Positions 10,448 through 21,033 of a DNA stretch of 64,000 bases are shown one piece after another. The stretch covers positions 134,957-198,956 of the forward strand of contig JADKAE010000012.1 in the NCBI GenBank assembly GCA_016715405.1, written 5' to 3'. The notes under the pieces were generated by a model. The model saw only the letters and a program-made list of their open reading frames with translations. It had not been told where the DNA came from and made no database searches. This stretch comes from Saprospiraceae bacterium. Lineage in GTDB: Bacteria > Bacteroidota > Bacteroidia > Chitinophagales > Saprospiraceae. A program made the position numbers and the translations under genes. Numbering within the stretch: position 1 is the stretch's first letter; every line of letters starts with the position of its first letter.

Positions 10448-11777
10448 ATGAAAAAGTTGATCTTCGGTCTGTCTGTCATGGTGTTTCTCTCCGGGACGCT
10501 GACGGCACAAGAGGATGCCAAAAAAGCACTCAGGGATGCAGGCAAAGCCATGGGCGCCTACAACCTTGATCCCACTAACAATAAATCCAAGCTACAGGAG
10601 GCAGTCACAGCTATCGATGTCGCCGCAGCCGGTCCAGAGACTAGCGTGATGGGCAAAACCTGGCAAACGAAAGGCGAAATCTACAATGAAATTGCTACCC
10701 AGATTGTCACAGTTCGCCAACTCGGCCTGGGTAAATTAGAGGATCTGCCCAAAGTAGAGCAGCCCGCTCTACAAGCAAGTACGGCTTTTCAAAAAGCTTT
10801 AGAACTTTCCGAGAAGAAGTATGAGAAAAAAGACGCTTTGAAAGGTCTCCAAGTAGCCCAGTCTCATTTGTACAATCTCGGTATTTTTGCTTACGAAGAC
10901 AAAAACTACGCGCTGGCTTTCAGCGACTTCCAGGAAGTACTGAAAGTACACGATATTCTGACGGCCAACGAAGAAGCCAGCTCGCTCAATACGCCTGAAG
11001 CAATTAATGATCAGATGTATATCACCGGTCTTGCCGGTCTGAATGCCGAGAAAGTGGCAGAAGCAAAGCCGTATTTTGAGAAGTTGTATGCCGGTAGCTA
11101 CGATAAACCCGCTATCTACGAGGCGCTCTATAAGATCAAAGCAGAAGAAAATATCGAGGATGCGTATAAGTATCTTGAAACGGGTCGCAAAAAATATCCC
11201 GACGATATCTCCCTGCTGTTTGCCGAAATTAACCACTACCTGCGCCTGAATAAACTCGATGAATTGATCGGTGAGCTGAAAATGGCTATCGAAAAAGAAC
11301 CGAATAACGTTTCGCTCTACTCTACGCTGGGTAACGTCTATGACAACCTCTACCAGCGCGAATATGCAGCAGGTAACACGGCTAAAGCCGACGAATACTT
11401 CAATAGTGCTTTCGATTATTACAACCAGGCACTTTCAAAAGAACCCAATTTCCTGGATGCCATTTATAGCATTGGCGCTTTGTATTACAACAAAGCCGCT
11501 ACGATGTCGAAAGATCTCAATGCACTCGCCAATGACCTTAGCAAAGAAGGCCAGCGCAAATACGACGTTATGCACAAGGAAATTGAAGTGCAATTCGATA
11601 AAGCATTGCCCTATTTCCAGAAAGCAGAATCACTCAATCCTAACGATGTCAATACTCTGATTGCATTGAAGGAGATTTTTGCCCGCAAAGACGATTTTGA
11701 GAAATCAACGAGTTCAAAAACGCTTTGAAGTGGTAAATGGTGGTGGCAAAAACGAGACCCCTTACTTTAAACAATAA
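10448..11777 (+). CDS. secreted/periplasmic TPR protein (frameshift near 3' end)
   Basis: It begins with a clear signal peptide (MKKLIFGLSVMVFLSGTLTAQ). The mature part is all-helical with tetratricopeptide-like repeats, for example YNLGIFAYEDKNYALAFSDFQEVLK, NNVSLYSTLGNVYDNLYQREYAAG and FDKALPYFQKAESLNPND (about residues 155-405). Two missing bases near 11705-11722 put the annotated frame out. The corrected reading continues NEFKKRFEVVNGGGKNETPY and stops at 11775-11777. TPR arrays mediate protein contacts in the envelope; the partner is unknown. It probably has its own promoter, since a hairpin separates it from gyrA. Confidence 0.8.
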
Positions 11778-11800
11778 GCTCGGTTTGTAGTTTATAATGG

Positions 11801-11831
11801 GCGTCCCACAAGTCATCGGCTTGTGGGACGC
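11801..11831 (+). terminator. 12-bp perfect hairpin terminator after the TPR gene
   Basis: GCGTCCCACAAG (11801-11812) and CTTGTGGGACGC (11820-11831) pair perfectly around a 7-base loop and are followed by TCTGTTTGTCT. It lies 23 bp past the corrected stop of the TPR gene. This placement also shows that the photolyase coding region starts after 11831, not at the ATG at 11797. Confidence 0.8.
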
Positions 11832-11857
11832 TCTGTTTGTCTCCACTTATGCCGTTT

Positions 11858-13161
11858 ATGGAAAAGAAATTGCCGTTTTTTGGTTTCGCCGCGACCTGCG
11901 CCTGCACGACAGTGCAGGGCTGTATAATGCGCTGAAATCAGGCCGGCCTGTACTGCCCCTGTTTGTTTTTGATTCCGATATTCTTGACAGCCTGACTGAT
12001 CGCAGCGATGCCCGGGTGTCGTTTATTCACCAGGAGCTTACCCACATGGACAAGCAATTGCGTGAACTGGGCAGCGGCATGCTGGTCAAATACGGCCGGC
12101 CAATTGATGTGTGGCGCCAAGTGCTGCAGTCTTTTCCCGTAAAAGCTGTTTTTACCAATAGTGATTATGAACCGTATGCCCTGGAAAGAGACCGCGCTGT
12201 CGGTTCATTGCTCAAGGAGACGGGCATTTCATTCGCCAGTTTCAAAGACCATGTCATTTTTGAAAAAGATGAAGTAACGAAAGACGACGGTTCGCCCTAT
12301 ACGGTTTTTACCCCGTATAGCCGAAAATGGCGCACGATACTACCTCCAGGCCTGATGCCCTTGCAGCCTTCGATACCGCTCCGTATTTTCACGGGTTTAT
12401 ACAGCAGCCCCACCTTCCGGCCTTGCCCACATTGGCCGACATAGGATTTCAGGCTTCCGACCTCCCATTCCGCCTAAATCAAGCCAGGGCCTGATTAAAA
12501 CTACGACAAAACCCGCGACTTTCCGGCTATCGAGGGCACTTCCAGGCTGGGCATCCATTTCCGCTTTGGCACGATCAGCATTCGCGAAAAAGCGCAACGC
12601 GCATTAGAGCTCAATCAAGTGTATGTCAACGAACTAATCTGGCGCGACTTTTACGCCCAGATTTTATATCATTTTCCGCAAGTAGTGACCCGGGCTTTCC
12701 GGCCGGAATACGATCGGATACAATGGCGCAATGATGAAGGTGAATTTATGCGCTGGTGCGAGGGGCGCACGGGGTATCCCATTGTTGATGCGGGTATGCG
12801 CGAGCTGAATGCCACCGGGTATATGCACAACCGGGTGCGCATGATTACGGCCAGTTTTCTCACCAAACACCTGTTAATCGACTGGCGCTGGGGAGAGGCT
12901 TATTTTGCTTCTAAGCTGCTCGATTTCGATCTGGCAAGCAATAACGGCGGCTGGCAATGGGCTGCGGGCTGCGGCACGGATGCAGCGCCTTATTTCGGGT
13001 GTTTAATCCGACTGCCCAACAACAAAAATTCGACAAAGACTTCTTATACGTCAGGCAATGGGTGCCGGAGTGGGAGTGCGGATTACCTGGCGCCCATAGT
13101 CGATCATGCATTTGCTCGGGCAAGGTGTCTTCAAACTTATAAAGAAGCGCTGAGCCGCTGA
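11858..13161 (+). CDS. phrB: deoxyribodipyrimidine (CPD) photolyase, class I (multiple frameshifts)
   Basis: This is a flavoprotein that repairs cyclobutane pyrimidine dimers with light. The N-terminal antenna domain starts IAVFWFRRDLRLHDSAGL. The FAD/lesion-binding half contains VNELIWRDFYAQI (the Glu and Trp that contact the dimer in E. coli PhrB), GRTGYPIVDAGMRELNATG, NRVRM and SNNGGWQWAAGCGTDAAPY. I chose ATG 11858 (MEK-) because ATG 11797 lies inside the upstream terminator. An A appears to be missing within the first codons. Further indels between about 12345 and 12600 and near 13000-13075 break the frame, with conserved text present throughout. The corrected locus of about 435 codons fits the family. 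It converges with coaE, overlapping by 25 bp. Confidence 0.88.
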
Positions 13162-13727
13162 TGTATCGCCATGACTTGCGGGATTAACGGATGTTCGCCA
13201 TCGTTGTAAATTAAGTAGTCGGCGCGCGCTACTTTTTCCGCTTCCGGCATTTGCTGGTTTATTCTTGCCGCCACTTCTTCTTCCGTGCTATTGTCGCGTG
13301 CCACCACCCGCTGTATCCGAAGCGGTTCGGGCGCTGTGACCACAATAACGCCGTCGAGTTGTGTATACCCGCCACTTTCGTATATCAAGGCCGCCTCCTT
13401 TAGCGCGTAGGGCGCATGGCTTTGTTGCTGAAACCATCGCTCCCCGTCTTCAAAAACGGCAGGATGCACAATGGCATTGAGATGTTGGAGCAGGCTTCGG
13501 TCGTTAAACGCAAGCTGCGCCAGGTATTTTCGGTTTAATTCGCCTTCCACCGTATAGGCATCGGAGCCGAATAACTCTTTTATAGCAGCCACCAGCTTTT
13601 TATCATGGTTCATCAGCCATTTAGCGCGTTCATCGGCATAGTAGATGGGGATGCCCAACGTTTCAAATATGCGGCAAACCGTGGTTTTTCCACTGCCGAT
13701 GCCTCCGGTGATGCCGATCTTTTTCAT
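13137..13727 (-). CDS. coaE: dephospho-CoA kinase
   Basis: CoaE phosphorylates the 3'-OH of dephospho-CoA with ATP, the last step of coenzyme A synthesis. The P-loop is GITGGIGSGKTT (residues about 4-15), followed by typical YYADERAKWLM, LNAIVHPAVF and a lid-like segment VVARDNSTEEEVAARI. Its 196 residues are normal for the family and no frameshift is present. Its 3' end overlaps the photolyase 3' end by 25 bp in convergent orientation. Confidence 0.95.
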   Translation of the reverse strand: MKKIGITGGIGSGKTTVCRIFETLGIPIYYADERAKWLMNHDKKLVAAIKELFGSDAYTVEGELNRKYLAQLAFNDRSLLQHLNAIVHPAVFEDGERWFQQQSHAPYALKEAALIYESGGYTQLDGVIVVTAPEPLRIQRVVARDNSTEEEVAARINQQMPEAEKVARADYLIYNDGEHPLIPQVMAIHQRLSASL

Positions 13728-13913
13728 AATACCAATTTTAAAGTAAAGTAGGAATAGATGAGCGTACTAATATGAATTCTTAAAACATATTTTACTCAGA
13801 CGAAATTTTCTTATCAATTTTAAATTATTAAAACAAACTCCAAAAAATAAATTTCAAGCCAAACTCTCTCCAACCAACGCCAATTTCCTATTTTCGGAAA
13901 AATTAAACACCGC

Positions 13914-14939
13914 ATGACCACTCGAAACTGGATCGCCGCAGTTGTACTGATGGGGCTTATGACCGGGGTAGGAGAGAGGCTGCTCGCACAAGACCTGCAT
14001 TTCTCGCAGTACTACAACGCCCCGCTCAATACCAGTCCGGCGCTAACCGGCGTATTCTCCGGCGATATCCGCATGGGCGCCAATGCCCGGCAACAGTGGG
14101 CGAGTGTGCCGGTGCCTTACCTGACTTTTTCGGGTTACTACGACCGCAAGATTTATGTGCCGGGGCTGACTAATGGCTTACTGGGAGGCGGCATTTTATT
14201 CAATTACGATAAAGCCGGCGACGGCAATCTGAGCTGGGCGCAAATAGGTTTAGCCGCGTCATATACCCAGCAAATAGCGGAGACGCATTACCTGACCGGT
14301 GGCGCCATGCTGCAATTGGGTCAACGCGCATTTGATCCAACTAAGCTTAATTTCGACGATCAATACAACGGCGACATCTTTGACCCCACGTTGGCTTCCG
14401 CCGAGTCTTTCCCAAAAACCTCCGTAGCCTACACCGATCTCTCTGCGGGTATCAACTGGCTGATGATTTCAAGAGATAATCGAAATGAAATAGTTGCCGG
14501 CATAGCCTTTTACCACTTAACCCAACCCGCAGTAGGTTTTTTTGACGATCGCAGCGCTACTTTGCCCATGAGATCGGCAGTCTATACGCATGGTGTTGTC
14601 CAGGTAGCTGAAAAATTGGATGTAGTCGTCCATGGCGCCTGGCAATTGCTGTCGCCGCAGCGGGAAATTCTGGCCGGCGCCGGCGCCCGGTATCACTTGT
14701 TAGTAACCCCTTTACAAATCATTGCATTACAAGCAGGACTTTCTTACCGCTTGTCGGATGCGCTCATCCCGCATATCGAATTGCACTACAACGATTGGAT
14801 GGTAGGATTGAGTTATGATATCAATACTTCGCCTTTTCAGGTGGCTACCGCAAGGCGTGGCGGACCCGAAATTTCCCTGCGGTATATCATCACCAAAGTG
14901 AAGCCGCCAGATGCGTTTAAATCATGTCCGGTATTTTAG
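13914..14939 (+). CDS. PorP/SprF family type IX secretion outer-membrane protein
   Basis: The signal peptide ends near ERLLAQ, followed by the hallmark PorP/SprF opening DLHFSQYYNAPLNTSPALTG. Repeated amphipathic strands fit a beta-barrel of about 340 residues. PorP/SprF proteins sit in the outer membrane with PorE/PorK-N-type complexes and act in attachment or export of T9SS cargo and gliding adhesins. The PorE-like gene follows 167 bp downstream, the usual pairing. The stop codon (14937-14939) overlaps the first bases of a large palindrome. Confidence 0.88.
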   Translation: MTTRNWIAAVVLMGLMTGVGERLLAQDLHFSQYYNAPLNTSPALTGVFSGDIRMGANARQQWASVPVPYLTFSGYYDRKIYVPGLTNGLLGGGILFNYDKAGDGNLSWAQIGLAASYTQQIAETHYLTGGAMLQLGQRAFDPTKLNFDDQYNGDIFDPTLASAESFPKTSVAYTDLSAGINWLMISRDNRNEIVAGIAFYHLTQPAVGFFDDRSATLPMRSAVYTHGVVQVAEKLDVVVHGAWQLLSPQREILAGAGARYHLLVTPLQIIALQAGLSYRLSDALIPHIELHYNDWMVGLSYDINTSPFQVATARRGGPEISLRYIITKVKPPDAFKSCPVF

Positions 14940-15099
14940 AGCTTGTTTGGACATTCGTCAATTGGCTACAAGCGGCCAATTTTGTTTTATATTTCGTTGC
15001 GTTTTTTCGCCGTAGCTGCCGGCTACGCCTGCAAAACGCGCCTCGTCTAAACCAAAATTTGCTCGCTTTCGCTCAATCACGAAAATCCAAACAAGCTCT
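14938..15099. repeat. 162-bp imperfect palindrome with 14-bp perfect ends (MITE-like)
   Basis: AGAGCTTGTTTGGA (14938-14951) is exactly repeated in inverse at 15086-15099, and the arms stay partly complementary toward the centre. The centre is a GC-rich hairpin, CGTAGC (15011-15016) against GCTACG (15022-15027), flanked by GCGTTTT/AAAACGC-type pairing. It fills almost the whole gap between porP/sprF and the PorE-like gene. No coding content or convincing target-site duplication is visible. It could be a MITE-like element, a REP-type repeat or an RNA structure within the operon. Confidence 0.8.
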
Positions 15100-15106
15100 T
15101 AGAAAA

Positions 15107-17073
15107 ATGAATATGGCATTTGCAAAATACTATACAAGCGTAGCGGTAATCTGCCTGTTGGCTCATCCGAATTTTGCGCAACCTTTCAAGGCTTACCTGA
15201 ATGCGGGACAAACATCGGCTGCTCAGAATGACCACTATGCCGCAATGCATTACCTGGGCAAAGCCATTGAGCTGCGTCCCGACGCCCTGCAGGCACAATA
15301 CCTTTACGCCGAGTCTGCACGCCGGTTCAATGCCTTTGAATTGGCGGAGGCAGCCTATAAAAAAGTACTCGAACTCGATAAAAAGGGCGAGTTTCCGCTC
15401 ACGCTGTTTTGGCTGGGGAAAGTCTGCCAGTCGATGGGTAACTATTCCGCAGCGCAGGACCACTACGACCAGTTTCTGGCACTGCATCCCGATGGCGAAC
15501 AAGCCAGGCTGGCCCGGGAGGCCATATCTTCCTGCCAATGGGCGGCCGGCCAATCTCCGGATACGTATTCGCTACGCGCGCTTGGCAAAAGTGTAAACTC
15601 CGGCTTCTCGGAATTTGCGCCGGTTCAGGCAGGGGATACCCTTTATTTTACTTCTTATCGTTTTGATTATAATGAAGATACGCGCAAACCCAAGCGCAAG
15701 CTGTCGAAAGCTATGATGACTGTGAAGGGTGGGAGAGGGCGCCCCCTGGCAAAGCCGTTTAATGAAGATGAAAAACATACCGCGCACGTGGCGTTTAGTT
15801 TAAATAAAAAACGACTTTACTACACCATTTGCGAATTCGTTAACGCCGCTGATATCCGTTGCGCCATTTACTACCGGGAAAAAGACAAGCGCAACCGCTG
15901 GAAGGAACCCGCTGTTAAGTTGCCGCCCGGCATCAATGCGCCTGGGTTTACGGCTACCCAGCCATGTATAGGCTACGACTCGCTTTTGCAAAAAGAAGTG
16001 CTTTATTTTACAAGCGATCGCCCGGGAGGCAGAGGCGCTTTGGATGTTTGGGCGGCCATCGTTGAAAGTGGAGAAAACAAATTTGGCGAGCCCATCTCCT
16101 TAGAAGCCGTCAATACGCCGGGCAACGACGTGACGCCATTTTTCCACACACCCTCCCAAACGCTGTATTTTAGCAGCGATAGCCGTCAGGGATTTGGAGG
16201 CTACGATATATATCGCTACGCGAAAGGCAGCGAAATTGTCCCGCTGGCGCCGCCGTTTAATTCCAGCTATAACGACTTGTACTATTCAAGCGGTGCAGAC
16301 GGCAAAAGCGGCTTTCTGGCATCGAATCGCCCTGGCACGCAGTATCTCGACCCTGCCATGAAGGCGTGTTGCAACGATATTTTTGAATTCGCCTATGCCC
16401 CGCCGCCGCCACCGGCCAATGAGCCGGCGCCCACCACCGAAATACCTCCCTTGCCGAGTGTACCCAGTTTTGAACCCAAAGAACCCGGTGCCCAGGCGCC
16501 TGGAAGACTTTTTGCCACTGGCCCTGTATTTCGACAACGACGAACCCGACAGGCGAACCCGGAAATCAACCACCCGACAAACGTATGCGCAAACCTATGA
16601 GCGCTATTATGCGCGCAAAACGGAATATATCACCGCCTACGCCTCCCCGCTGAAAGAAGCCGACCAGGAAGAGGCGGAAACCCTCATGGATGCCTTTTTT
16701 TGAAGAGAAAGTGAACAAAGGCTACGAGTGGCTGCTGCGGTTTTCTGAGATTTTACACGAACGGCTGGTAGCCGGCCACCAGGTGGAGATTTTCATCAAA
16801 GGTTTTACAAGCCCAAGAGCGCAAAGCGATTACAACCTGTCGCTGGGCCGCAGGCGAATCAGCAGCCTGCGCAATCATTTTGATACCTACCGCGAAGGAT
16901 TGTTTTCGTCCTTTCTGAAATCCGGACAATTGATTATCACCGAGCGTTCTTTTGGCGAGGCGACTGCCGCTGCCGGAGTTAGCGACGACCTGTTCGACCT
17001 GCGCAACTCGGTATTCAGCATCGGCGCCGCCAACGAACGCAGGGTAGAAATTGTGGAGATTAAATCGCAGTAA
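15107..17073 (+). CDS. PorE-like TPR/PD40/OmpA protein (frameshifted)
   Basis: A signal peptide starts at ATG 15107 (MNMAFAKYYTSVAVICLLA). The domains in order are: TPRs at about residues 25-140 (AMHYLGKAIELRPDALQAQY), a PD40 propeller at about 160-440 with DTLYFTSYRFD, LYFTSDRPGG and LYFSSDSRQGFGGYD, a proline-rich linker, and a C-terminal OmpA-like peptidoglycan-binding domain (GFTSPRAQSDYNLSLGRRR). Two indels at about 16500 and 16697 break the frame; conserved sequence runs on through ALYFDNDEPDRRT and MDAFFEEKVNKGYEWL. PorE links the T9SS trans-envelope complex to peptidoglycan. This gene follows a PorP/SprF partner, although similar proteins with other roles are common. Confidence 0.82.
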
Positions 17074-17075
17074 GA

Positions 17076-17737
17076 TCAGGCCTGCTTTTTTAACAGCGAT
17101 TGTTCTAAACGAGGCGATTTTAATATCTTAGGCGCCAGCCAATACCATATTACCGCAATAGCTACGCCCATAATAGCCCCCAGATACACATCCTTCAAAA
17201 AGTGCTGAATAAGATATATTCTGGAAAAGCCGACGAGCAGCGCAATCAGAAAAAGAAGGCGCCTAAGCCTTTTTCAGGCAAACTAAATGCCAGAAAAGCA
17301 AAAATAGCAAATGCCGACATGGTATGCCCCCGATGGGAAACTGGTTAATCCCCCGTGCATAGCCACACCCGTAACCGGATCGATTTGATCGAGCAATCCG
17401 GCATTTTAAAAAATAAAAAGGGGCGTTCATGTGCAAAAAACTGCTTGGAAATGCCACTGGCAAGAATCACGGTTATACCTAAAAGCGGCACTGCCGCGGC
17501 ATGGCGATATTTGACAAATAATAATATTATCAGAGCCGGTATATAGATGTAAGCTTCTCCCAGCATGGTCGCAAACCGGAAAAAGGCATCGCCAAAATCA
17601 GACCGGTACTGGTTGACAAACAGGATGTCGGCTCCCTGGTCGATGAGTGCAAGCATAACGGCCCCAACCAAAAGAAAACCCACAAAAAGCGAATGGAAAT
17701 AAGGATTATTGTTCCACAGTTGTTTTACCACGTTCAT
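17076..17737 (-). CDS. PAP2-family membrane phosphatase (frameshifted)
   Basis: Type 2 phosphatidic-acid phosphatases act on lipid phosphates such as undecaprenyl pyrophosphate or phosphatidate at the membrane. Motif 1 is KQFFAHERP (KxxxxxxRP). Motif 2 (SGH) is broken by indels near 17325-17335 but can be recovered as FPSGHTMSAF, and motif 3 follows as GFSRIYLIQHFLKD. Several hydrophobic helices are visible. After a further indel near 17265 the frame ends with KSPRLEQSLLKKQA and TGA at 17076-17078, giving about 220 codons. Its start lies 32 bp inside the 3' end of the upstream LptF/G gene, so the two are probably co-transcribed. Confidence 0.82.
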
Positions 17738-19318
17738 ATTTTCTTATCCACATGCTTATATACGCGCGAATTGCACTTAAGTTGACCACTTTGGAGTCAT
17801 TCATCGCTTTATAAGTCAAAAATAGTCCAATAGGGAATAATATGGCACAGGGTAACCACGCGGCTGCGGCTGCGGGAATGACGAAGGTTTCGGCAATTTT
17901 GCGGCAAAAAATAGTCAGCACAACAAATAGCATAAAGAAGATAATAGACACCAAAATGGGATATCCGAAGCCCCCTTTGCGAACGATAGCCCCCATAGGC
18001 GCGCCTATAAACACAAAAATAAAGCAAACCACCGCCATGCTGAATTTCGTCCAGAGCTCGAAGATGTGTTTGGCCTCAGCTTCGCGGATGGAATCGATAG
18101 ACCGGGAGGCTGATTCTGCCTGATTGAGCACACCGCGGGTCAGGGTTTTTGCTTTGCTGCTAATTTCTTTCCTGTCGCGCAAGCCGAAACTGCGGTAGAA
18201 TCCATTTTCCGCTTTCAGGCTGTCGGCATTTTGCTCGTAAATCCGATAGGGCAAGGGGTTGTGAAGAGCTGCTTTATTGGCCAAAGCAGTTGCGGGGATT
18301 GACTGGATGTCTCTTTCCGGCCTTGAGGCGGCGATAGTCCTTACAGTATCCGGCTGGTATGCGTTTTCGGTGGGGGTATTGTCTTTAGAAGCCTCAAGCA
18401 GACTATCTGGCGTGATATAATGGAAATAGGCGTTAAAATTATTCGAAAAACTTTCCCTGCGGTTGGATATCCTGATACGAATAGAGTCTATGGCCACGCG
18501 AAGTTGGCCGCTGCTCATCATGGTCCGGTTTTGTTTGAAAAGTTCTTCGTTTGTGCGGTTGAGGTCAAATTCACTGAGGTCAAATATTTTGGTCCAGTGC
18601 TTAAACGATGTACGCACAAACGGAAAACCCTTATTATTGGCTGCGTTGCCGGGCTGCACCTCGATATACTGGTGTCCGTCAGTGAGCCGCATAACGAAAT
18701 AGCGATCATCTTCCAGTGAATACATCTCCCCGCTTTTGGCAGTTACCACACTTAGGCGGTTGCGACTTGCCTCATTGTGGTCGTATATCAATACATCTTC
18801 AATCGTGCGGCCGTCGCTTTTTTTATTCCCAATGTGAATGGCCTGTCCCTGAAAGTCCTCGTTGAATACGCCCTCGTCAATGCGCAGACTGGGCTTTTGG
18901 CGCTGAATATCGTACATGCGCGAGCCAAACTTCCAGGTTGGCAATGGAATCAGGTTATTGGAACAGATATAGGAAAATACGGCCGTGAAAGCGCCAAAGA
19001 CGATGAGCGAACTCATTACCCGTATCAAAGACACACCTGCTGATTTGAAAGAGGACAATTCGTAGTATTCAGCCAGGTTGCCGAGTACCATGACGGAGGA
19101 GATCAGTATGGCCAAGGGAAGTGACATGGGTATCAACGCCACGCACCGGTATGCCAGTAACTCTATCAGCAAAAAAATCCCAAACCTTTGCCTGCAATAT
19201 CGTCGATATATAACCACAGCGTTTGCATCAACAATACAAACATGGCTATCATAAAAGTGACAACAAAAGGTGGAATAAAACTGCTGATGACCAGCCGGTC
19301 CAATTTCTTCATGCCCAT
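17706..19318 (-). CDS. LptF/LptG family permease (one frameshift)
   Basis: LptF and LptG are the inner-membrane permeases of the LPS transport ABC complex. Translation starts at 19318 (MGMKKLDRLVISSF). A T missing from a T-run near 19183 separates the first 45 codons from LLIELLAYRCVALIPMSLPL. The family layout is clear: three N-terminal helices (to about residue 120), a long periplasmic beta-jellyroll region (about 130-400), then three C-terminal helices from KFSMAVVCFIFVFIGAPMGA on. At about 537 codons it is longer than the E. coli proteins (about 360) because of a big periplasmic insert, as is common in Bacteroidota. LptF and LptG cannot be told apart here. Confidence 0.88.
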
Positions 19319-19493
19319 TCAGGTTCCTGCTGCAAAGATAGCGCTATAACGCCAGTTGGTAGAATAAATTACCGCGCATTTGCAGTTCTTTCACATTTTG
19401 AAAAAAAATTGGACAACCGCTGTAACATCCTGCCAATTGAATCGTCGAGTTATGGAAAGCGAGATAATCGCAGCATAGTAATCACCCGAGCGT

Positions 19494-20006
19494 ATGAGCC
19501 TGCAATATTTTAAGCAGCACATATTTCCTGTTAAAGACAAGCTTTACCGCTTTGCCTATCGCTTGCTGGGCAACGCAATGGATGCCGAAGATGTGGTACA
19601 GGAAGTGTTTCTTAAAATATGGAAGAAGCAGGAAGAATGGGCGGCTATTGAAAATATGGAGGCCTGGTGTATGACGATGGCCAAAAATGTGAGCATCGAC
19701 AAATTGCGGAATGCAAAAAGGTTTTCAGGAGAAAGTATCGACCTGGCAGGTGATAAAACTGCGGACTATACTAATCCCCACGACAATGCCGCTTACGCCG
19801 ACCTGTCTGTGCTGCTTAGAAAAGCCATCGATAATCTGCCCGAAAAACACAAGATGACTATTTACCTGCGCGATATCGAAGGGCTGAGCTACCAGGACAT
19901 AGCCGATATCATGCAAATACCCCTGAATCAGGTGAAAATCACCCTCTTCAGGGCCAGAAATCTGATTAAAGAAACCATGCTCAAATCGGAAGCATATGGA
20001 TTATAG
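19494..20006 (+). CDS. ECF-type RNA polymerase sigma factor
   Basis: A 170-residue sigma-70-family protein with only regions 2 and 4. Region 2 is LYRFAYRLLGNAMDAEDVVQEVFLKIWKK with the following helix AWCMTMAKNVSIDKLR, and region 4 is LPEKHKMTIYLRDIEGLSYQ then DIADIMQIPLNQVKITLFRARN. This is the layout of extracytoplasmic-function sigma factors. Its last 11 bp overlap the start of a small membrane protein that is the likely anti-sigma factor, and two DUF4252 genes follow. I see no canonical TTG/TAnnTTTG promoter just upstream, so autoregulation is possible but not shown. Confidence 0.93.
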   Translation: MSLQYFKQHIFPVKDKLYRFAYRLLGNAMDAEDVVQEVFLKIWKKQEEWAAIENMEAWCMTMAKNVSIDKLRNAKRFSGESIDLAGDKTADYTNPHDNAAYADLSVLLRKAIDNLPEKHKMTIYLRDIEGLSYQDIADIMQIPLNQVKITLFRARNLIKETMLKSEAYGL

Positions 20007-20471
20007 GTATATCACTGCTTTGTTGGAACGCTATTTTCTGGCAGAAACCACGCTGGAAGAGGAGCAGGTTTTAGCGGATTATTTTCAAAAGAAGACGTAC
20101 ATGTTTCTTTAAAAGATTATAAACCCCTCTTCAACTTGTTTAGGGAAGAGCGCCAAATTGAACTGCCCGCTACTTTTGAACCCAGGTTTATGCTACCTGA
20201 GCAACCTGCCAGGTCTACACGCCTGCGCTTTTTGCGATTTGCAGTTCGGGTCGCGGCGGTTCTCCTTTTTATGTTCGGTATGTATAAATTGTACGTGCCC
20301 GCGCCCGCGCCTGCCACAAAAGAAAGCGCGGCGATCGACTGGTCGAAATACGAACCGGAAACACCTGAAGAAGCCTTCCGGATAACGCGCTCAGCGATGC
20401 TGCGTCTATCTACGGAAATCAACAAAGGCGCGGCCGCGGCCGCTAAGGAAGTAGACAAAATCAATCACTAA
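19996..20471 (+). CDS. putative anti-sigma factor, single-pass membrane protein (frameshift)
   Basis: The ATG at 19996 lies within the 3' end of the sigma gene (11-bp overlap). The protein starts MDYRYITALLERYFLAETTLEEEQVLADYF, a helical segment like the cytoplasmic N-termini of Bacteroidetes anti-sigma proteins. A base missing near 20085 ends that frame; the corrected reading continues SKEDVHVSLKDYKPLFNLF. A single transmembrane helix follows (VRVAAVLLFMFGMYKLYV), then a short alanine-rich periplasmic tail. No zinc-binding HxxxCxxC motif is present. The anti-sigma role is inferred from topology and the overlap with the ECF gene. Confidence 0.7.
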
Positions 20472-20518
20472 TCACCTGACTGTTTTTCTTAATTTTTTCA
20501 TTCAAAAAGAATACAATA

Positions 20519-21019
20519 ATGAAACGTTTGCAATGGATATTAGTCATTGCCCTGCTGCCTGTTGCCGCTTCGCTGCAAGCACAGGCCAACGCTATCGAAA
20601 AGTACTTCTCGCAGTATGTGGAAGACGACCGGTTTAGCGTGGTGTACATCAGCTCCAGGCTGTTAAATATGATGAAAGACGCCGATATCGAAGATTTCGA
20701 CGACGAGGAGTCGAAAGTCATCATGGAAATCGCCAAGGACCTGAAAGGCCTCCGCATTCTCTCTACCGACGTGACACCCGACAAGTTTTATAAGGAGGCC
20801 AAAGAAAAAATTAATACCTCGGAATACGAGGTGTGGATGACTGTGCGCGATAAAGACGGCGATAATGTGGAGTTCCTTGTAAAAGAAAACAAGGAGAAAA
20901 AGATCGAGGAATTGCTCATGCTGATTTCGGGCGACGAGTTTATGCTACTCAGCTTTGTGGGCAATATCGACCTCGATAAGGTGTCAAAACTCGCCGATGA
21001 AATAGAAAAAGACAAGTAA
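20519..21019 (+). CDS. DUF4252 family secreted protein, copy 1
   Basis: A 166-residue protein with a signal peptide (MKRLQWILVIALLPVAASLQAQ). The mature part carries the DUF4252 pattern: AIEKYFSQYVEDDRFSVVYIS near the start and ELLMLISGDEFMLLSFVGNIDLDKVSKL near the end. It is highly charged, acidic and lysine-rich. Function is unknown. DUF4252 genes in Bacteroidota often sit behind an ECF sigma and a small membrane protein, as here, which suggests they belong to or are targets of that regulon. A paralog follows after 14 bp. Confidence 0.8.
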   Translation: MKRLQWILVIALLPVAASLQAQANAIEKYFSQYVEDDRFSVVYISSRLLNMMKDADIEDFDDEESKVIMEIAKDLKGLRILSTDVTPDKFYKEAKEKINTSEYEVWMTVRDKDGDNVEFLVKENKEKKIEELLMLISGDEFMLLSFVGNIDLDKVSKLADEIEKDK

Positions 21020-21033
21020 ATAACACCCTCATC

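Noticed and set aside
11797..11857. Earlier ATG at 11797 as photolyase start
   Set aside because: It falls inside a perfect 12-bp terminator hairpin, and the resulting residues do not fit the family.
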